Below, piece after piece: positions 1 to 6,219 of a stretch of 6,971 bases of DNA. Source of the DNA: Mariniphaga sp. (GTDB taxonomy: Bacteria > Bacteroidota > Bacteroidia > Bacteroidales > Prolixibacteraceae); NCBI GenBank assembly GCA_013203525.1, contig JABMQB010000108.1, positions 1 to 6,971 on the forward strand, given 5' to 3'. The notes under the pieces are model-generated. The model saw nothing but the letters and a program-made list of their open reading frames with translations, searched no databases and was not told where the DNA came from. The translations under genes and the position numbers were made by a program. How positions within the stretch are numbered: position 1 is the stretch's first letter; every line of letters starts with the position of its first letter.

Positions 1-740
1 AGGCAAATAATTACAGAGGAAAAACGGCTGAAGAATCAATTGAACTTATTATTGAACAGGTTGAAAAAACACAGGCTAAAGCTTTAAAAGTTAAGATTGG
101 TGGAAGAATGAGTAAAAATGTTGATTATCCACCGGGGCGGACAGAAAAATTGATCGGGCTTGTGAAGAAATCATTTGATAATAACATGACGTTGTATGCA
201 GATTCAAATGGAAGTTATACTGTGGATGAAGCCATCAGGATAGGGAAATTACTTGAGGAAAATGGATTTGATTTTTATGAAGAACCTGTTCCATTCGATT
301 GGTATGAGGAAACCAAGATGGTGAATGACGCCCTGAAAATTCCTATTGCAGGAGGTGAACAGGAACCAGGTTTGCATAATTTCCGATGGCTGATTGCAAA
401 TGATGCGTTGGGTATTGTCCAGCCCGATATGTTTTATTTTGGTGGGATGATTCGTTCGATGAAAGTAGCGCGAATGGCAGGAGCTTTAGGAAAAATCTGC
501 ACTCCCCACATTTCCGGATCGGGATTAGGGTATTTATATATGATGCATTTTATATCAGTAATCCCAAATGCCGGACCTTTCCATGAATTTAAAGGATTTA
601 ACAAAGAAATTCAGTTCGAATGTGAAACTTCAAAATTGGAAAGTGACAATGGAGTTATTTTAGTTCCTACCGGACATGGATTAGGAATTGAAATTGATCC
701 GGAATATATCCAAAAACACAAGATTGTGGAAACTTTGTAA
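1..740 (+). CDS. Enolase-superfamily enzyme, mandelate racemase/muconate lactonizing type, 5'-truncated by the window edge
   Basis: The reading frame is open from the first full codon at position 3 to TAA at 738-740, so about 245 residues are visible. The missing part is most of the N-terminal capping domain; full-length relatives are about 360-400 residues. What remains is the catalytic barrel. It shows a K-V-K pair (codons 87-95), fitting the KxK acid/base motif, then three likely Mg ligands: Asp in ADSNG (201-203), Glu in YEEP (279-281) and Glu in GGEQE (357-359). Asp in QPD (426-428) and His in TPHIS (507-509) fit the Asp-His dyad of the mandelate racemase subgroup. Such enzymes abstract a proton alpha to a carboxylate, and many dehydrate or epimerise sugar acids, so a cytosolic role in acid-sugar catabolism is likely. 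The substrate cannot be named. The ATG at 108 is internal, because it follows the KxK motif. Confidence 0.9.
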   Translation, partial: ANNYRGKTAEESIELIIEQVEKTQAKALKVKIGGRMSKNVDYPPGRTEKLIGLVKKSFDNNMTLYADSNGSYTVDEAIRIGKLLEENGFDFYEEPVPFDWYEETKMVNDALKIPIAGGEQEPGLHNFRWLIANDALGIVQPDMFYFGGMIRSMKVARMAGALGKICTPHISGSGLGYLYMMHFISVIPNAGPFHEFKGFNKEIQFECETSKLESDNGVILVPTGHGLGIEIDPEYIQKHKIVETL

Positions 741-743
741 TGA

Positions 744-1046
744 TTAAAAGAATCCTAGTTCAAGCCGGGCCTCTTCACTCATCATCGATTTATCCCAGGC
801 CGGCTCAAAAGTAAGTTCAACATGGGCTGTTTTAATGCCCTCTGCAAGCGCTGCCTGATTAACTTCTTCAACCAACATGTCGGCAACAGGACAACCAGGT
901 GCAGTTAATGTCATTACTACATTTGCATTATCGTTTTCATCAACATCAACATTGTAAATTAATCCAAGATCGTATATGTTAACTGGAATCTCCGGGTCGT
1001 AAACTTCTTTTAATCGTTCAATTATCAGGTCTATCCTTTTATCCAT
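744..1046 (-). CDS. sufT: DUF59/MIP18-family Fe-S cluster assembly protein, SufT-like
   Basis: This 100-residue cytosolic protein is a single DUF59 domain, the normal length for stand-alone members. Family hallmarks are DPEIPVNIYDLGLIY near residues 17-31 and the TAPGCP segment around residues 48-53, whose Cys52 is the conserved cysteine. The C-terminal half carries the ELTFEPAWDKSMMSEEAR signature seen in members linked to the SUF system. DUF59/SufT proteins are known to help mature Fe-S proteins, probably at cluster transfer, though the exact chemistry is unsettled. The gene lies 12 bases downstream of sufE on the same strand and has a strong Shine-Dalgarno site, so the two are almost certainly one operon. 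That context supports an Fe-S role over the related phenylacetate (PaaD) role. It ends tail-to-tail, 3 bases from the preceding gene. Confidence 0.9.
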   Translation of the reverse strand: MDKRIDLIIERLKEVYDPEIPVNIYDLGLIYNVDVDENDNANVVMTLTAPGCPVADMLVEEVNQAALAEGIKTAHVELTFEPAWDKSMMSEEARLELGFF

Positions 1047-1054
1047 TTTCTTTT

Positions 1055-1060
1055 CTCCTT
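1055..1060 (-). promoter_or_regulatory. Strong Shine-Dalgarno site for the DUF59 gene, overlapping the sufE stop
   Basis: Read on the minus strand, AAGGAG lies 8 bases before the ATG of the DUF59 gene. Its first two bases are the last two of the sufE TAA stop codon. This supports the start at 1046 and suggests coupled translation of the pair. The other genes here show no comparably clear site. Confidence 0.75.
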
Positions 1061-1481
1061 ATCCTGAAATTCTGTTATAAGCAACAGCATAAAGCTTAAT
1101 TTGTTTGATCATAGCAACCAACCCATTCGACCGGGTAGGAGAAAGGTGTTGTTTTAATCCCAGTGCATCTATAAAAAACAATTCATTTTCTATTAATTCC
1201 TGAGGAGTCCTTTCTGAAACAACCCGCAATAAAAGTGCTACCAATCCTTTAACAATTACAGCATCGCTTTCACCTCTGAAAAGTATTTTCCCATCTTTAA
1301 GATCGGCCGTTAGCCACACTCTTGATTGGCAACCTTTAATTAAATTTTGTTCATTCTTTTGCGACTGGTCAAGAACTTCTAATTCATTTCCTAATTCAAT
1401 CAGATACTGGTATTTATCCATCCAGTCTTCATAAACAGAAAATTCCTCGATAATTTCTTGCTGTATTTTATCTATCGACAT
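1059..1481 (-). CDS. sufE: SufE-family sulfur acceptor for Fe-S cluster assembly
   Basis: The protein has 140 residues, the usual SufE length. SufE takes persulfide sulfur from the cysteine desulfurase SufS and passes it to the SufBCD scaffold in the cytosol. The acceptor cysteine is Cys51 in LIKGCQSRVWL, the same number and motif as E. coli SufE Cys51. Other family signs are the N-terminal helix pair with YQYLIELG near residues 25-31, the RGESDAVIVKGL stretch near 69-80, and LSPTRSNGL near 113-121. The ATG at 1481 gives a full-length N-terminus and no earlier start is needed. It is the first gene of an operon with the DUF59 gene and is divergent from rubrerythrin. No sufB, sufC, sufD or sufS lies in the window, so the rest of the pathway must be encoded elsewhere. 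Confidence 0.95.
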   Translation of the reverse strand: MSIDKIQQEIIEEFSVYEDWMDKYQYLIELGNELEVLDQSQKNEQNLIKGCQSRVWLTADLKDGKILFRGESDAVIVKGLVALLLRVVSERTPQELIENELFFIDALGLKQHLSPTRSNGLVAMIKQIKLYAVAYNRISG

Positions 1482-1650
1482 TAATTTCGTTTTTTAAAAG
1501 TGCTTCAAATGTCGTAATTTTTAAATGATCAACAATAATAATTGATAATGTTGTTTAAAATCAATAAAAATAATTTTACATATGAATTGATAAAATGAAT
1601 TTAGTAGGATTTTTTGTATTTTTAAAGAAATAAAAACCAATACTAATACT
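1482..1650. promoter_or_regulatory. Divergent promoter region between sufE and rubrerythrin
   Basis: This very AT-rich 169-base stretch must hold the promoters of both divergent genes. ATTGAT occurs at 1541-1546 and 1586-1591, and its complement ATCAAT at 1560-1565, so the first pair forms an inverted repeat with a 13-base spacer. For rubrerythrin, a weak Bacteroidota-like candidate is TTG at 1587-1589, 19 bases before a T-run ending in TTTG at 1616. It lacks the TA of the TAnnTTTG element. On the minus strand GACATTTG (1506-1513) is a poor candidate for sufE. I see no convincing PerR or OxyR box. Confidence 0.35.
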
Positions 1651-2226
1651 ATGAATTCAATTTCCGGCACTAAAACTGAACAAAACCTGTTGAAAGCATT
1701 TGCAGGTGAATCACAGGCTCGTATGAGGTATGATTATTTTACCAGCCAGGCTAAAAAAGAAGGACTGGAGCAAATTGCTGCCATATTTGCCGAAACAGCT
1801 TTGAATGAGAAAGAACACGCAAAACGGTTTTTTAAATTCTTAGAAGGTACAATGGTAGAAATAACTGCTACTTATCCGGCAGGAAAAATAGGTACAACTA
1901 TGGAAAACCTTAAAGCATCGGCAGATGGTGAAAACGAAGAATGGACTGAACTCTATCCTGAATTTGCAAGGGTAGCTGAAGAAGAGGGATTTCGGGAAGT
2001 TGCTGCCGCTTTTAAATTAATTGCAAAGGTTGAAAAAGCCCATGAAGAAAGATATAGGACTTTATATAATAATCTTGAGGAAGGTAAAGTATTTAAACGA
2101 GGTGATAAAGTTGTGTGGAAGTGCCGAAACTGTGGATTTATTCATGAAGGAACTGTAGCTCCTAAAATGTGCCCGGCATGTTTACATCCGCAATCCTATT
2201 TCGAAATAAAAGAATCGAATTATTAA
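1651..2226 (+). CDS. rbr: Rubrerythrin (diiron peroxidase with C-terminal rubredoxin domain)
   Basis: This is a complete 191-residue classical rubrerythrin that reduces hydrogen peroxide to water in the cytosol of anaerobes and microaerophiles. The ferritin-like four-helix domain (about residues 5-145) has all expected iron ligands: Glu20, Glu53 and His56 (LNEKEHA), Glu94 and Glu97 (GENEEW), and Glu128 and His131 (VEKAHEE). These match the Desulfovibrio vulgaris numbering to within one residue. The rubredoxin-like domain (about 153-191) binds one iron through Cys158, Cys161, Cys174 and Cys177 (CRNC and CPAC) and carries electrons to the diiron site. The electron donor is not encoded nearby. 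The ATG at 1651 places the first helix correctly but has no obvious ribosome-binding site, as is common in Bacteroidota. Divergence from the Fe-S assembly pair fits an oxidative-stress setting. Confidence 0.97.
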   Translation: MNSISGTKTEQNLLKAFAGESQARMRYDYFTSQAKKEGLEQIAAIFAETALNEKEHAKRFFKFLEGTMVEITATYPAGKIGTTMENLKASADGENEEWTELYPEFARVAEEEGFREVAAAFKLIAKVEKAHEERYRTLYNNLEEGKVFKRGDKVVWKCRNCGFIHEGTVAPKMCPACLHPQSYFEIKESNY

Positions 2227-2255
2227 AAATGACACGATAAAATAAGGTGTATTTT
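2226..2255 (+). terminator. Probable terminator hairpin after rubrerythrin
   Basis: Starting at the last base of the rubrerythrin stop codon, AAAATGACAC (2226-2235) can pair with GTGTATTTT (2247-2255). This gives nine pairs with one bulged G and an 11-base loop. The right arm ends in TTTT, and a second T-run follows at 2266-2273. The stem is A/T-rich with only two G-C pairs, so it would be a weak terminator, although its position is right. Confidence 0.4.
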
Positions 2256-2353
2256 CAAATTCCTCTTTTTTTTGTTGAAATTTTACCTGGTTTCGTTGAT
2301 AAATTTCTCCAATCGGTTGATTAGATTTTTCTCTAAATTCTAAGGGTTGTATT

Positions 2354-2370
2354 ATTGATTTGTAATCAAT
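2354..2370. promoter_or_regulatory. Palindromic candidate operator upstream of the lipoprotein operon
   Basis: ATTGATT (2354-2360) and AATCAAT (2364-2370) form a perfect 7-bp inverted repeat around TGT, 14 bases before the ATG at 2385. It could be a regulator site or a short mRNA hairpin near the start codon. The rest of the 158-base gap shows only a weak promoter candidate: TTG at 2275-2277 and TAAATTTC at 2300-2307, which matches TAnnTTTG at all but the last base, with a slightly long 22-base spacer. A/T-rich palindromes arise easily by chance in such DNA. Confidence 0.35.
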
Positions 2371-2384
2371 TAAAATAAGCCATT

Positions 2385-3701
2385 ATGAAAAATTTAAATT
2401 GTAAATCTTTAAAAAATAGCCTAAGCTTTTTATCAATTGTGTTTTTTTCAATTCTGTTATTAAGTTCTTGTGAGCAACATAAATTTTTGAGGGAAAGAAA
2501 TCTACGAAAAAATCTTCCACCTAGTAAACGCGAACTACCAGTCGTTATTCCTAATCAAAGCAATGGTGTTTATTCAATTGTTGGAACAAATCAGAAATTG
2601 TATTATAACAACAATACTGAAATATTAGCACTCTCAGCTGATGACCTATTTTTTGGACAGGATGCAAGTTATGAATCTATCAATCCTGACTATACTGATA
2701 ATGAAAATGGAACAATAACTGATAATAATACTGGATTGATGTGGCAAAAGGATCCAGGCGAAAAGTTAACTTATGATGAGGCAGTTGCTGGTATTTCAAC
2801 ATTCAATTTGGCAGGTTATACCGATTGGAGATTGCCAGCTATAAAAGAGCTGTATTCCTTAATCATATTTAGCGGACAGGATCCCAGTGGGTATAATGGT
2901 TCCTCTACCAGTAACCTGATACCTTTTATAGATACCGATTTTTTTGAATTTGAATACGGCAATCCAAATTCCGGAGAACGAATTATTGATGCCCAGTTTG
3001 CAACTTCAACTCTTGATATTGGCGATTCTCAATTTGGAGGAGGAGACCTGATGTTTGGGGTGAATTTTGCAGACGGAAGGATTAAAGGCTACCCTACAGG
3101 TCCTATGCCGGGGCAATCGCAAGGAAAAACATTTTTTGTACTCTATGTTCGGGGAAATGAAGCCTATGGCAATAATAATTTCACAGATAATGATAATGAA
3201 ACCATTTCTGATGAGGCAACAGGTTTAATGTGGACGCAAGATGATTCAAATAAAGGAATGACCTGGAAGGATGGGCTTGAATATGCTGAAGGATTAGAGT
3301 TTGCAGGTTATAGCGACTGGCGATTGCCTGATATAAAGGAATTGCAAAGGATTGTTTATTACACACGTGCCCCAGATGCAACTAGTTCTGCTGCAATCGA
3401 TACAGTCTTTAATTGTACCGATATTATAAATGAAGCAGGACAAATTGATTATCCTTATTTTTGGAGTAGCACTACGCATGCAAATATGAATAACGGAGCT
3501 AATGCAGCTTATATAAGTTTTGGCAGGGCAATGGGAAAATTCAACAACCAATGGATGGATGTTCATGGAGCGGGTGCACAACGAAGTGATCCTAAAATTG
3601 GAAATCCTGATGAATATCCAAATGGGCATGGGCCACAGGGCGATGCAATCAGAATTTATAATTATGTCCGTTGTGTAAGAAATATTAATTCTCAGAATTA
3701 A
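2385..3701 (+). CDS. Lipoprotein with two tandem DUF1566 (Lcl C-terminal-like) domains
   Basis: The protein has 438 residues. The N-terminus is a lipoprotein signal: a basic start, a hydrophobic stretch (about 12-26) and lipobox LSSC with Cys29 as the lipidated residue, so it is anchored in an envelope membrane. A basic linker follows, then the lead-in typical of DUF1566 proteins (about 63-107, ending in GQDASY and NPDYTDN). Two domain copies come next. Copy 1 (about 104-257) has TGLMWQK, AGYTDWRLPAIKEL and a YVRG end. Copy 2 (about 267-432) has TGLMWTQ, AGYSDWRLPDIKEL, YFWSST and a YVRCVR end. No enzyme activity is known for this family. The related C-terminal domain of the Legionella adhesin Lcl suggests binding or adhesion, which is inference here. 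The gene starts a tight operon with the CotH-like gene, 2 bases downstream. Confidence 0.88.
   Translation: MKNLNCKSLKNSLSFLSIVFFSILLLSSCEQHKFLRERNLRKNLPPSKRELPVVIPNQSNGVYSIVGTNQKLYYNNNTEILALSADDLFFGQDASYESINPDYTDNENGTITDNNTGLMWQKDPGEKLTYDEAVAGISTFNLAGYTDWRLPAIKELYSLIIFSGQDPSGYNGSSTSNLIPFIDTDFFEFEYGNPNSGERIIDAQFATSTLDIGDSQFGGGDLMFGVNFADGRIKGYPTGPMPGQSQGKTFFVLYVRGNEAYGNNNFTDNDNETISDEATGLMWTQDDSNKGMTWKDGLEYAEGLEFAGYSDWRLPDIKELQRIVYYTRAPDATSSAAIDTVFNCTDIINEAGQIDYPYFWSSTTHANMNNGANAAYISFGRAMGKFNNQWMDVHGAGAQRSDPKIGNPDEYPNGHGPQGDAIRIYNYVRCVRNINSQN
2694..3680 (+). repeat. Tandem DUF1566 domain duplication inside the lipoprotein gene
   Basis: Codons 104-257 (2694-3155) and 267-432 (3183-3680) encode two copies of the same domain. 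Matching landmarks are TDNENGTITD with TDNDNETISD, TGLMW in both, and AGYTDWRLPAIKEL with AGYSDWRLPDIKEL. Copy 1 has QFATSTL where copy 2 has the canonical YFWSSTT, and ends YVRG instead of YVRCVR. Copy 2 also holds the only two non-lipobox cysteines of the exported protein (Cys343 and Cys430). The copies have clearly diverged, so this is an old duplication or a two-domain architecture. Confidence 0.8.
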
Positions 3702-3703
3702 AA

Positions 3704-5104
3704 ATGTTCAGGTTGAAAAAAACAATTCACATTTGGATTATAGCTACGATTATTCTGATATGCCTTTGGGCATGTGAAAGCGAAGATAACTTTATTCAGG
3801 ATGAGAAAATTGAAATTTTTGACTGGAGTGCTGAAACTCATAGTAAATCCGCCGAACCTGATTATTCTGTTGTTTTTCCTTCGGATAAGGTAAACAGAAT
3901 TGATATCGTAATTGATAAGGAAAATTGGGAAGAAATGCAAAACGACCTTGCAGAAAATATTGGAAACACAGGCGGTCCGCCAAGTGGAAATCCAATGACA
4001 TCTGCATCATTCGATCCGGTTTGGGTTCCTTGTGAAATATTTTTTAAGGGGCGTCAATGGTATAAAGTTGGTATCCGTTTTAAAGGAAATTCAAGCTTAA
4101 ATTCAACCTATAATCGGGGATTAAATAAATTTCCTTTCAAACTCGATTTCGACCAGTTTGAAGATATCTATCCTGAAATTGAAGATCAACGATTCTGCGG
4201 ATTTAAACAACTTAGTTTAAAAAACAATTTTGAAGACAGGTCTTTTTTGAGAGAAAAAGTTGCATCCGGATTATTTCAGGATTTTGGCTTAGCATCGCCA
4301 TCCACTTCTTTTTATACGGTTTTTATTGATCATGGCGATGGCTCTGTTTATTTCGGTCTGTATACTTTGGTTGAAGAAGTTGATGATACGGTTTTGAAAT
4401 CACAGTTTTCAGAAGGGAATGGTAACCTTTATAAACCCGAAGGTGATGCTGCTACTTTTGCATCCGGTTCGTTTAATACTTCTGAAATGTATAAAAAAAG
4501 TAATCTGTTAGAAGATGACTATTCTGATGTGCAAAATCTTTACAACACTTTACACAGTAACCAACGAATAGATAACAGGGAACAATGGAAACAAGACATT
4601 TCTGAAATTTTTAATATTGATATTTTTCTAAAATGGTTGGCTGCTAATACTGTGATGCAAAACTGGGACACCTACGGAAAGATGTCGCATAATTTTTATT
4701 TGTATAATAATCCGGAAGATGGAAAATTAACATGGATTCCCTGGGATAATAACGAAGCCTTACAAAGCGGGAAACAAGGAGGAGCTGTTACACTTGAGCT
4801 TGATGAGGTAGAAGATAATTGGCCACTTATTTGTTATATTATTGATGATGAAGAGTGGAATAATCAATATCGAAATTACGTTTCAAAGTTTCTTGCTGAA
4901 GTATTTTATCCATCCTGGATGCACGAAATTTATTCAGATTATTTTTCTCTAATCAGTAATTATGTTGTTGGAACCAATGGAGAACAATACGGATATTCAT
5001 TTTTAAGCAGTGATTCTGATTTTGAGTCGGCTATTGATTATTTGAAAATTCATGTATCTCAACGCAAGGATGCAGTTGTTGAGTTTTTAGAATTAGGAGA
5101 ATAA
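3704..5104 (+). CDS. CotH kinase-family lipoprotein
   Basis: The protein has 466 residues. A lipoprotein signal (hydrophobic about 9-23) ends in LWAC with Cys24. The next residues, ESED, are acidic like surface-export signals of Bacteroidota lipoproteins, so exposure on the cell surface is possible. The CotH domain spans about residues 53-450. Landmarks are VNRIDIVIDKENWEEM (63-78), GIRFKGNSSL (123-132), FPFKLDFDQF (143-152), LSLKNNFEDRSFLREKVASG (170-189), GLYTLVEEVDD (218-228), NWDTYGKMSHNFYLYN (320-335) and WIPWDNNEAL (344-353). Asp322 and Asp348 are the best candidates for the catalytic and metal-binding aspartates. Bacillus CotH is an atypical protein kinase that phosphorylates spore-coat proteins; no spore role is implied here. 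The target is unknown, and the co-transcribed DUF1566 lipoprotein is one candidate. The stop of the previous gene is 2 bases upstream. Confidence 0.9.
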   Translation: MFRLKKTIHIWIIATIILICLWACESEDNFIQDEKIEIFDWSAETHSKSAEPDYSVVFPSDKVNRIDIVIDKENWEEMQNDLAENIGNTGGPPSGNPMTSASFDPVWVPCEIFFKGRQWYKVGIRFKGNSSLNSTYNRGLNKFPFKLDFDQFEDIYPEIEDQRFCGFKQLSLKNNFEDRSFLREKVASGLFQDFGLASPSTSFYTVFIDHGDGSVYFGLYTLVEEVDDTVLKSQFSEGNGNLYKPEGDAATFASGSFNTSEMYKKSNLLEDDYSDVQNLYNTLHSNQRIDNREQWKQDISEIFNIDIFLKWLAANTVMQNWDTYGKMSHNFYLYNNPEDGKLTWIPWDNNEALQSGKQGGAVTLELDEVEDNWPLICYIIDDEEWNNQYRNYVSKFLAEVFYPSWMHEIYSDYFSLISNYVVGTNGEQYGYSFLSSDSDFESAIDYLKIHVSQRKDAVVEFLELGE

Positions 5105-5107
5105 GCC

Positions 5108-5116
5108 TATAATTTG
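5108..5116 (+). promoter_or_regulatory. Weak internal promoter candidate before the histidine kinase gene
   Basis: The 26-base gap after the CotH-like gene contains TATAATTTG. This is close to the Bacteroidota TAnnTTTG element, with one extra spacer base, and also reads as a TATAAT box. It could let the sensor-regulator pair be transcribed on its own. No matching upstream element is obvious, and the ATG is only 15 bases downstream, so the transcript leader would be very short. Confidence 0.2.
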
Positions 5117-5130
5117 CTATTTTTAGAAAT

Positions 5131-6219
5131 ATGTCGGAGAAGAAGAAAGTTAAACTTAGTTTGAAAAAAGGGGAATTATTTATTTACCTGTTAATCTGGG
5201 GCATAATTTTTTTGATGCCACTTATTTTTTCAAATAGCAATTCTGTTTATAATTGGAACAGGATTTACAGAGAATGGATTCGAACAGCCCCGTTTTTTGT
5301 GATTTTTTGTATTCATAATTATTTAATATTTCCACTTTTTTTTGATGGAAGAAAATTATACTATCTAATATTATCGTTGATAGTAATAGTTGGAATCGGA
5401 CTATTGGGTGATTTGGTTGGTAGGTTGGTAATGCAGGCTCCATCACCATTAAATCAACCGATAGGAAGAATTCCACAAGATATGCTTCGGGGACCGGGAC
5501 CAATACCACAAATACGCCCATGGCATGTCACAATAATCAATAATTTAATTGTATCGGGATTAGTAGTGGGATTTAATACAGCAATAAAACTAGCTGTAAA
5601 GTGGCAGGATGAAGAGCAAAAAAATAAAGAACTCGAAAAACAAAAACTGCAGTCGGAACTGGCTTTACTTCGTAACCAGGTAAGCCCTCACTTTTTCATG
5701 AATACTCTCAATAATATTCATGCTTTAATTGATATTAATTCGGAAGATGCAAAAAATTCAATAATAAAACTTTCGAAGCTTATGCGGTATATGCTTTATG
5801 ATACTGAACAAGGTAAAACAACCCTTAAAAAGGAAATTGAGTTTATTCAGAATTATATTGATTTGATGAAACTTCGATTCACAGAGGATGTGAATATTAA
5901 ACTTGATTTTCCTGAAAAAATCCCGAATACGGAAATTCCACCAATGATTTTTACTTCGTTGGTTGAAAATGCATTCAAACATGGAATCAGTTATCAGGAA
6001 GAGTCAACAATAGGGATTTACATGAAAATTGATAAGGATTGGTTGTATTTCAGGAGTGAAAACAGTAATCATGATTTAGCAAAAGAAGAGGGTGGGCTTG
6101 GTCTAAAAAATCTTCAGAAAAGGCTTGAACTTATTTATAAGAATAATTTTAGTTTTGAATACGGAATAAAGGGCAATATTTTTGAAACCATTGTAAAGAT
6201 ACCTTTTGATGAAAATTAA
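5131..6219 (+). CDS. LytS-type sensor histidine kinase with four membrane helices
   Basis: The protein has 362 residues. After a basic N-terminus come four predicted membrane helices at about 16-33, 53-71, 77-98 and 133-155. The inferred topology puts the 34-residue loop between helices 3 and 4 (about 99-132) outside the cytoplasm; it is rich in Pro, Gly and Ile. A coiled coil (about 157-180) leads to the His_kinase domain with QVSPHFFMNTLNNIHAL (183-199), where His187 is the phosphorylated residue. The ATPase domain has LVENAFKHG (277-285, Asn280) and the glycine box GGLGLKN (321-327). This is the short LytS/YehU-like arrangement common in Bacteroidota, without a large sensor domain. The next gene overlaps it by 11 bases and is the clear partner regulator. 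The two lipoprotein genes upstream suggest an envelope signal. Confidence 0.95.
   Translation: MSEKKKVKLSLKKGELFIYLLIWGIIFLMPLIFSNSNSVYNWNRIYREWIRTAPFFVIFCIHNYLIFPLFFDGRKLYYLILSLIVIVGIGLLGDLVGRLVMQAPSPLNQPIGRIPQDMLRGPGPIPQIRPWHVTIINNLIVSGLVVGFNTAIKLAVKWQDEEQKNKELEKQKLQSELALLRNQVSPHFFMNTLNNIHALIDINSEDAKNSIIKLSKLMRYMLYDTEQGKTTLKKEIEFIQNYIDLMKLRFTEDVNIKLDFPEKIPNTEIPPMIFTSLVENAFKHGISYQEESTIGIYMKIDKDWLYFRSENSNHDLAKEEGGLGLKNLQKRLELIYKNNFSFEYGIKGNIFETIVKIPFDEN

Noticed and set aside
717..728. CACAA/TTGTG repeat as a firm terminator for the sufE operon
   Set aside because: The stem is at most five pairs with a two-base loop, or four pairs with a four-base loop, and lies inside a coding region; too weak to annotate as a terminator.
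108..740. ATG at 108 as the true start of the enolase-superfamily gene
   Set aside because: The frame is open to the window edge and the KxK catalytic motif (87-95) lies upstream of this ATG, so the gene begins outside the window.
1482..1650. PerR or OxyR operator for rubrerythrin
   Set aside because: The region is A/T-rich, but no stretch matches a recognisable PerR or OxyR palindrome well enough to call.
3181..4010. Minus-strand reading frames of 66-111 codons opposite the two lipoprotein genes
   Set aside because: They lie wholly or almost wholly opposite well-supported plus-strand genes and show no domain, signal peptide or credible start context; they are shadow frames.
5222..5982. Minus-strand reading frames opposite the histidine kinase gene
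   Set aside because: Their translations are low-complexity complements of a membrane and kinase coding sequence, with no recognisable family.
6206..6208. TTG at 6206 as the start of the response regulator
   Set aside because: The ATG one codon later gives the standard receiver N-terminus, and ATG is far more usual.
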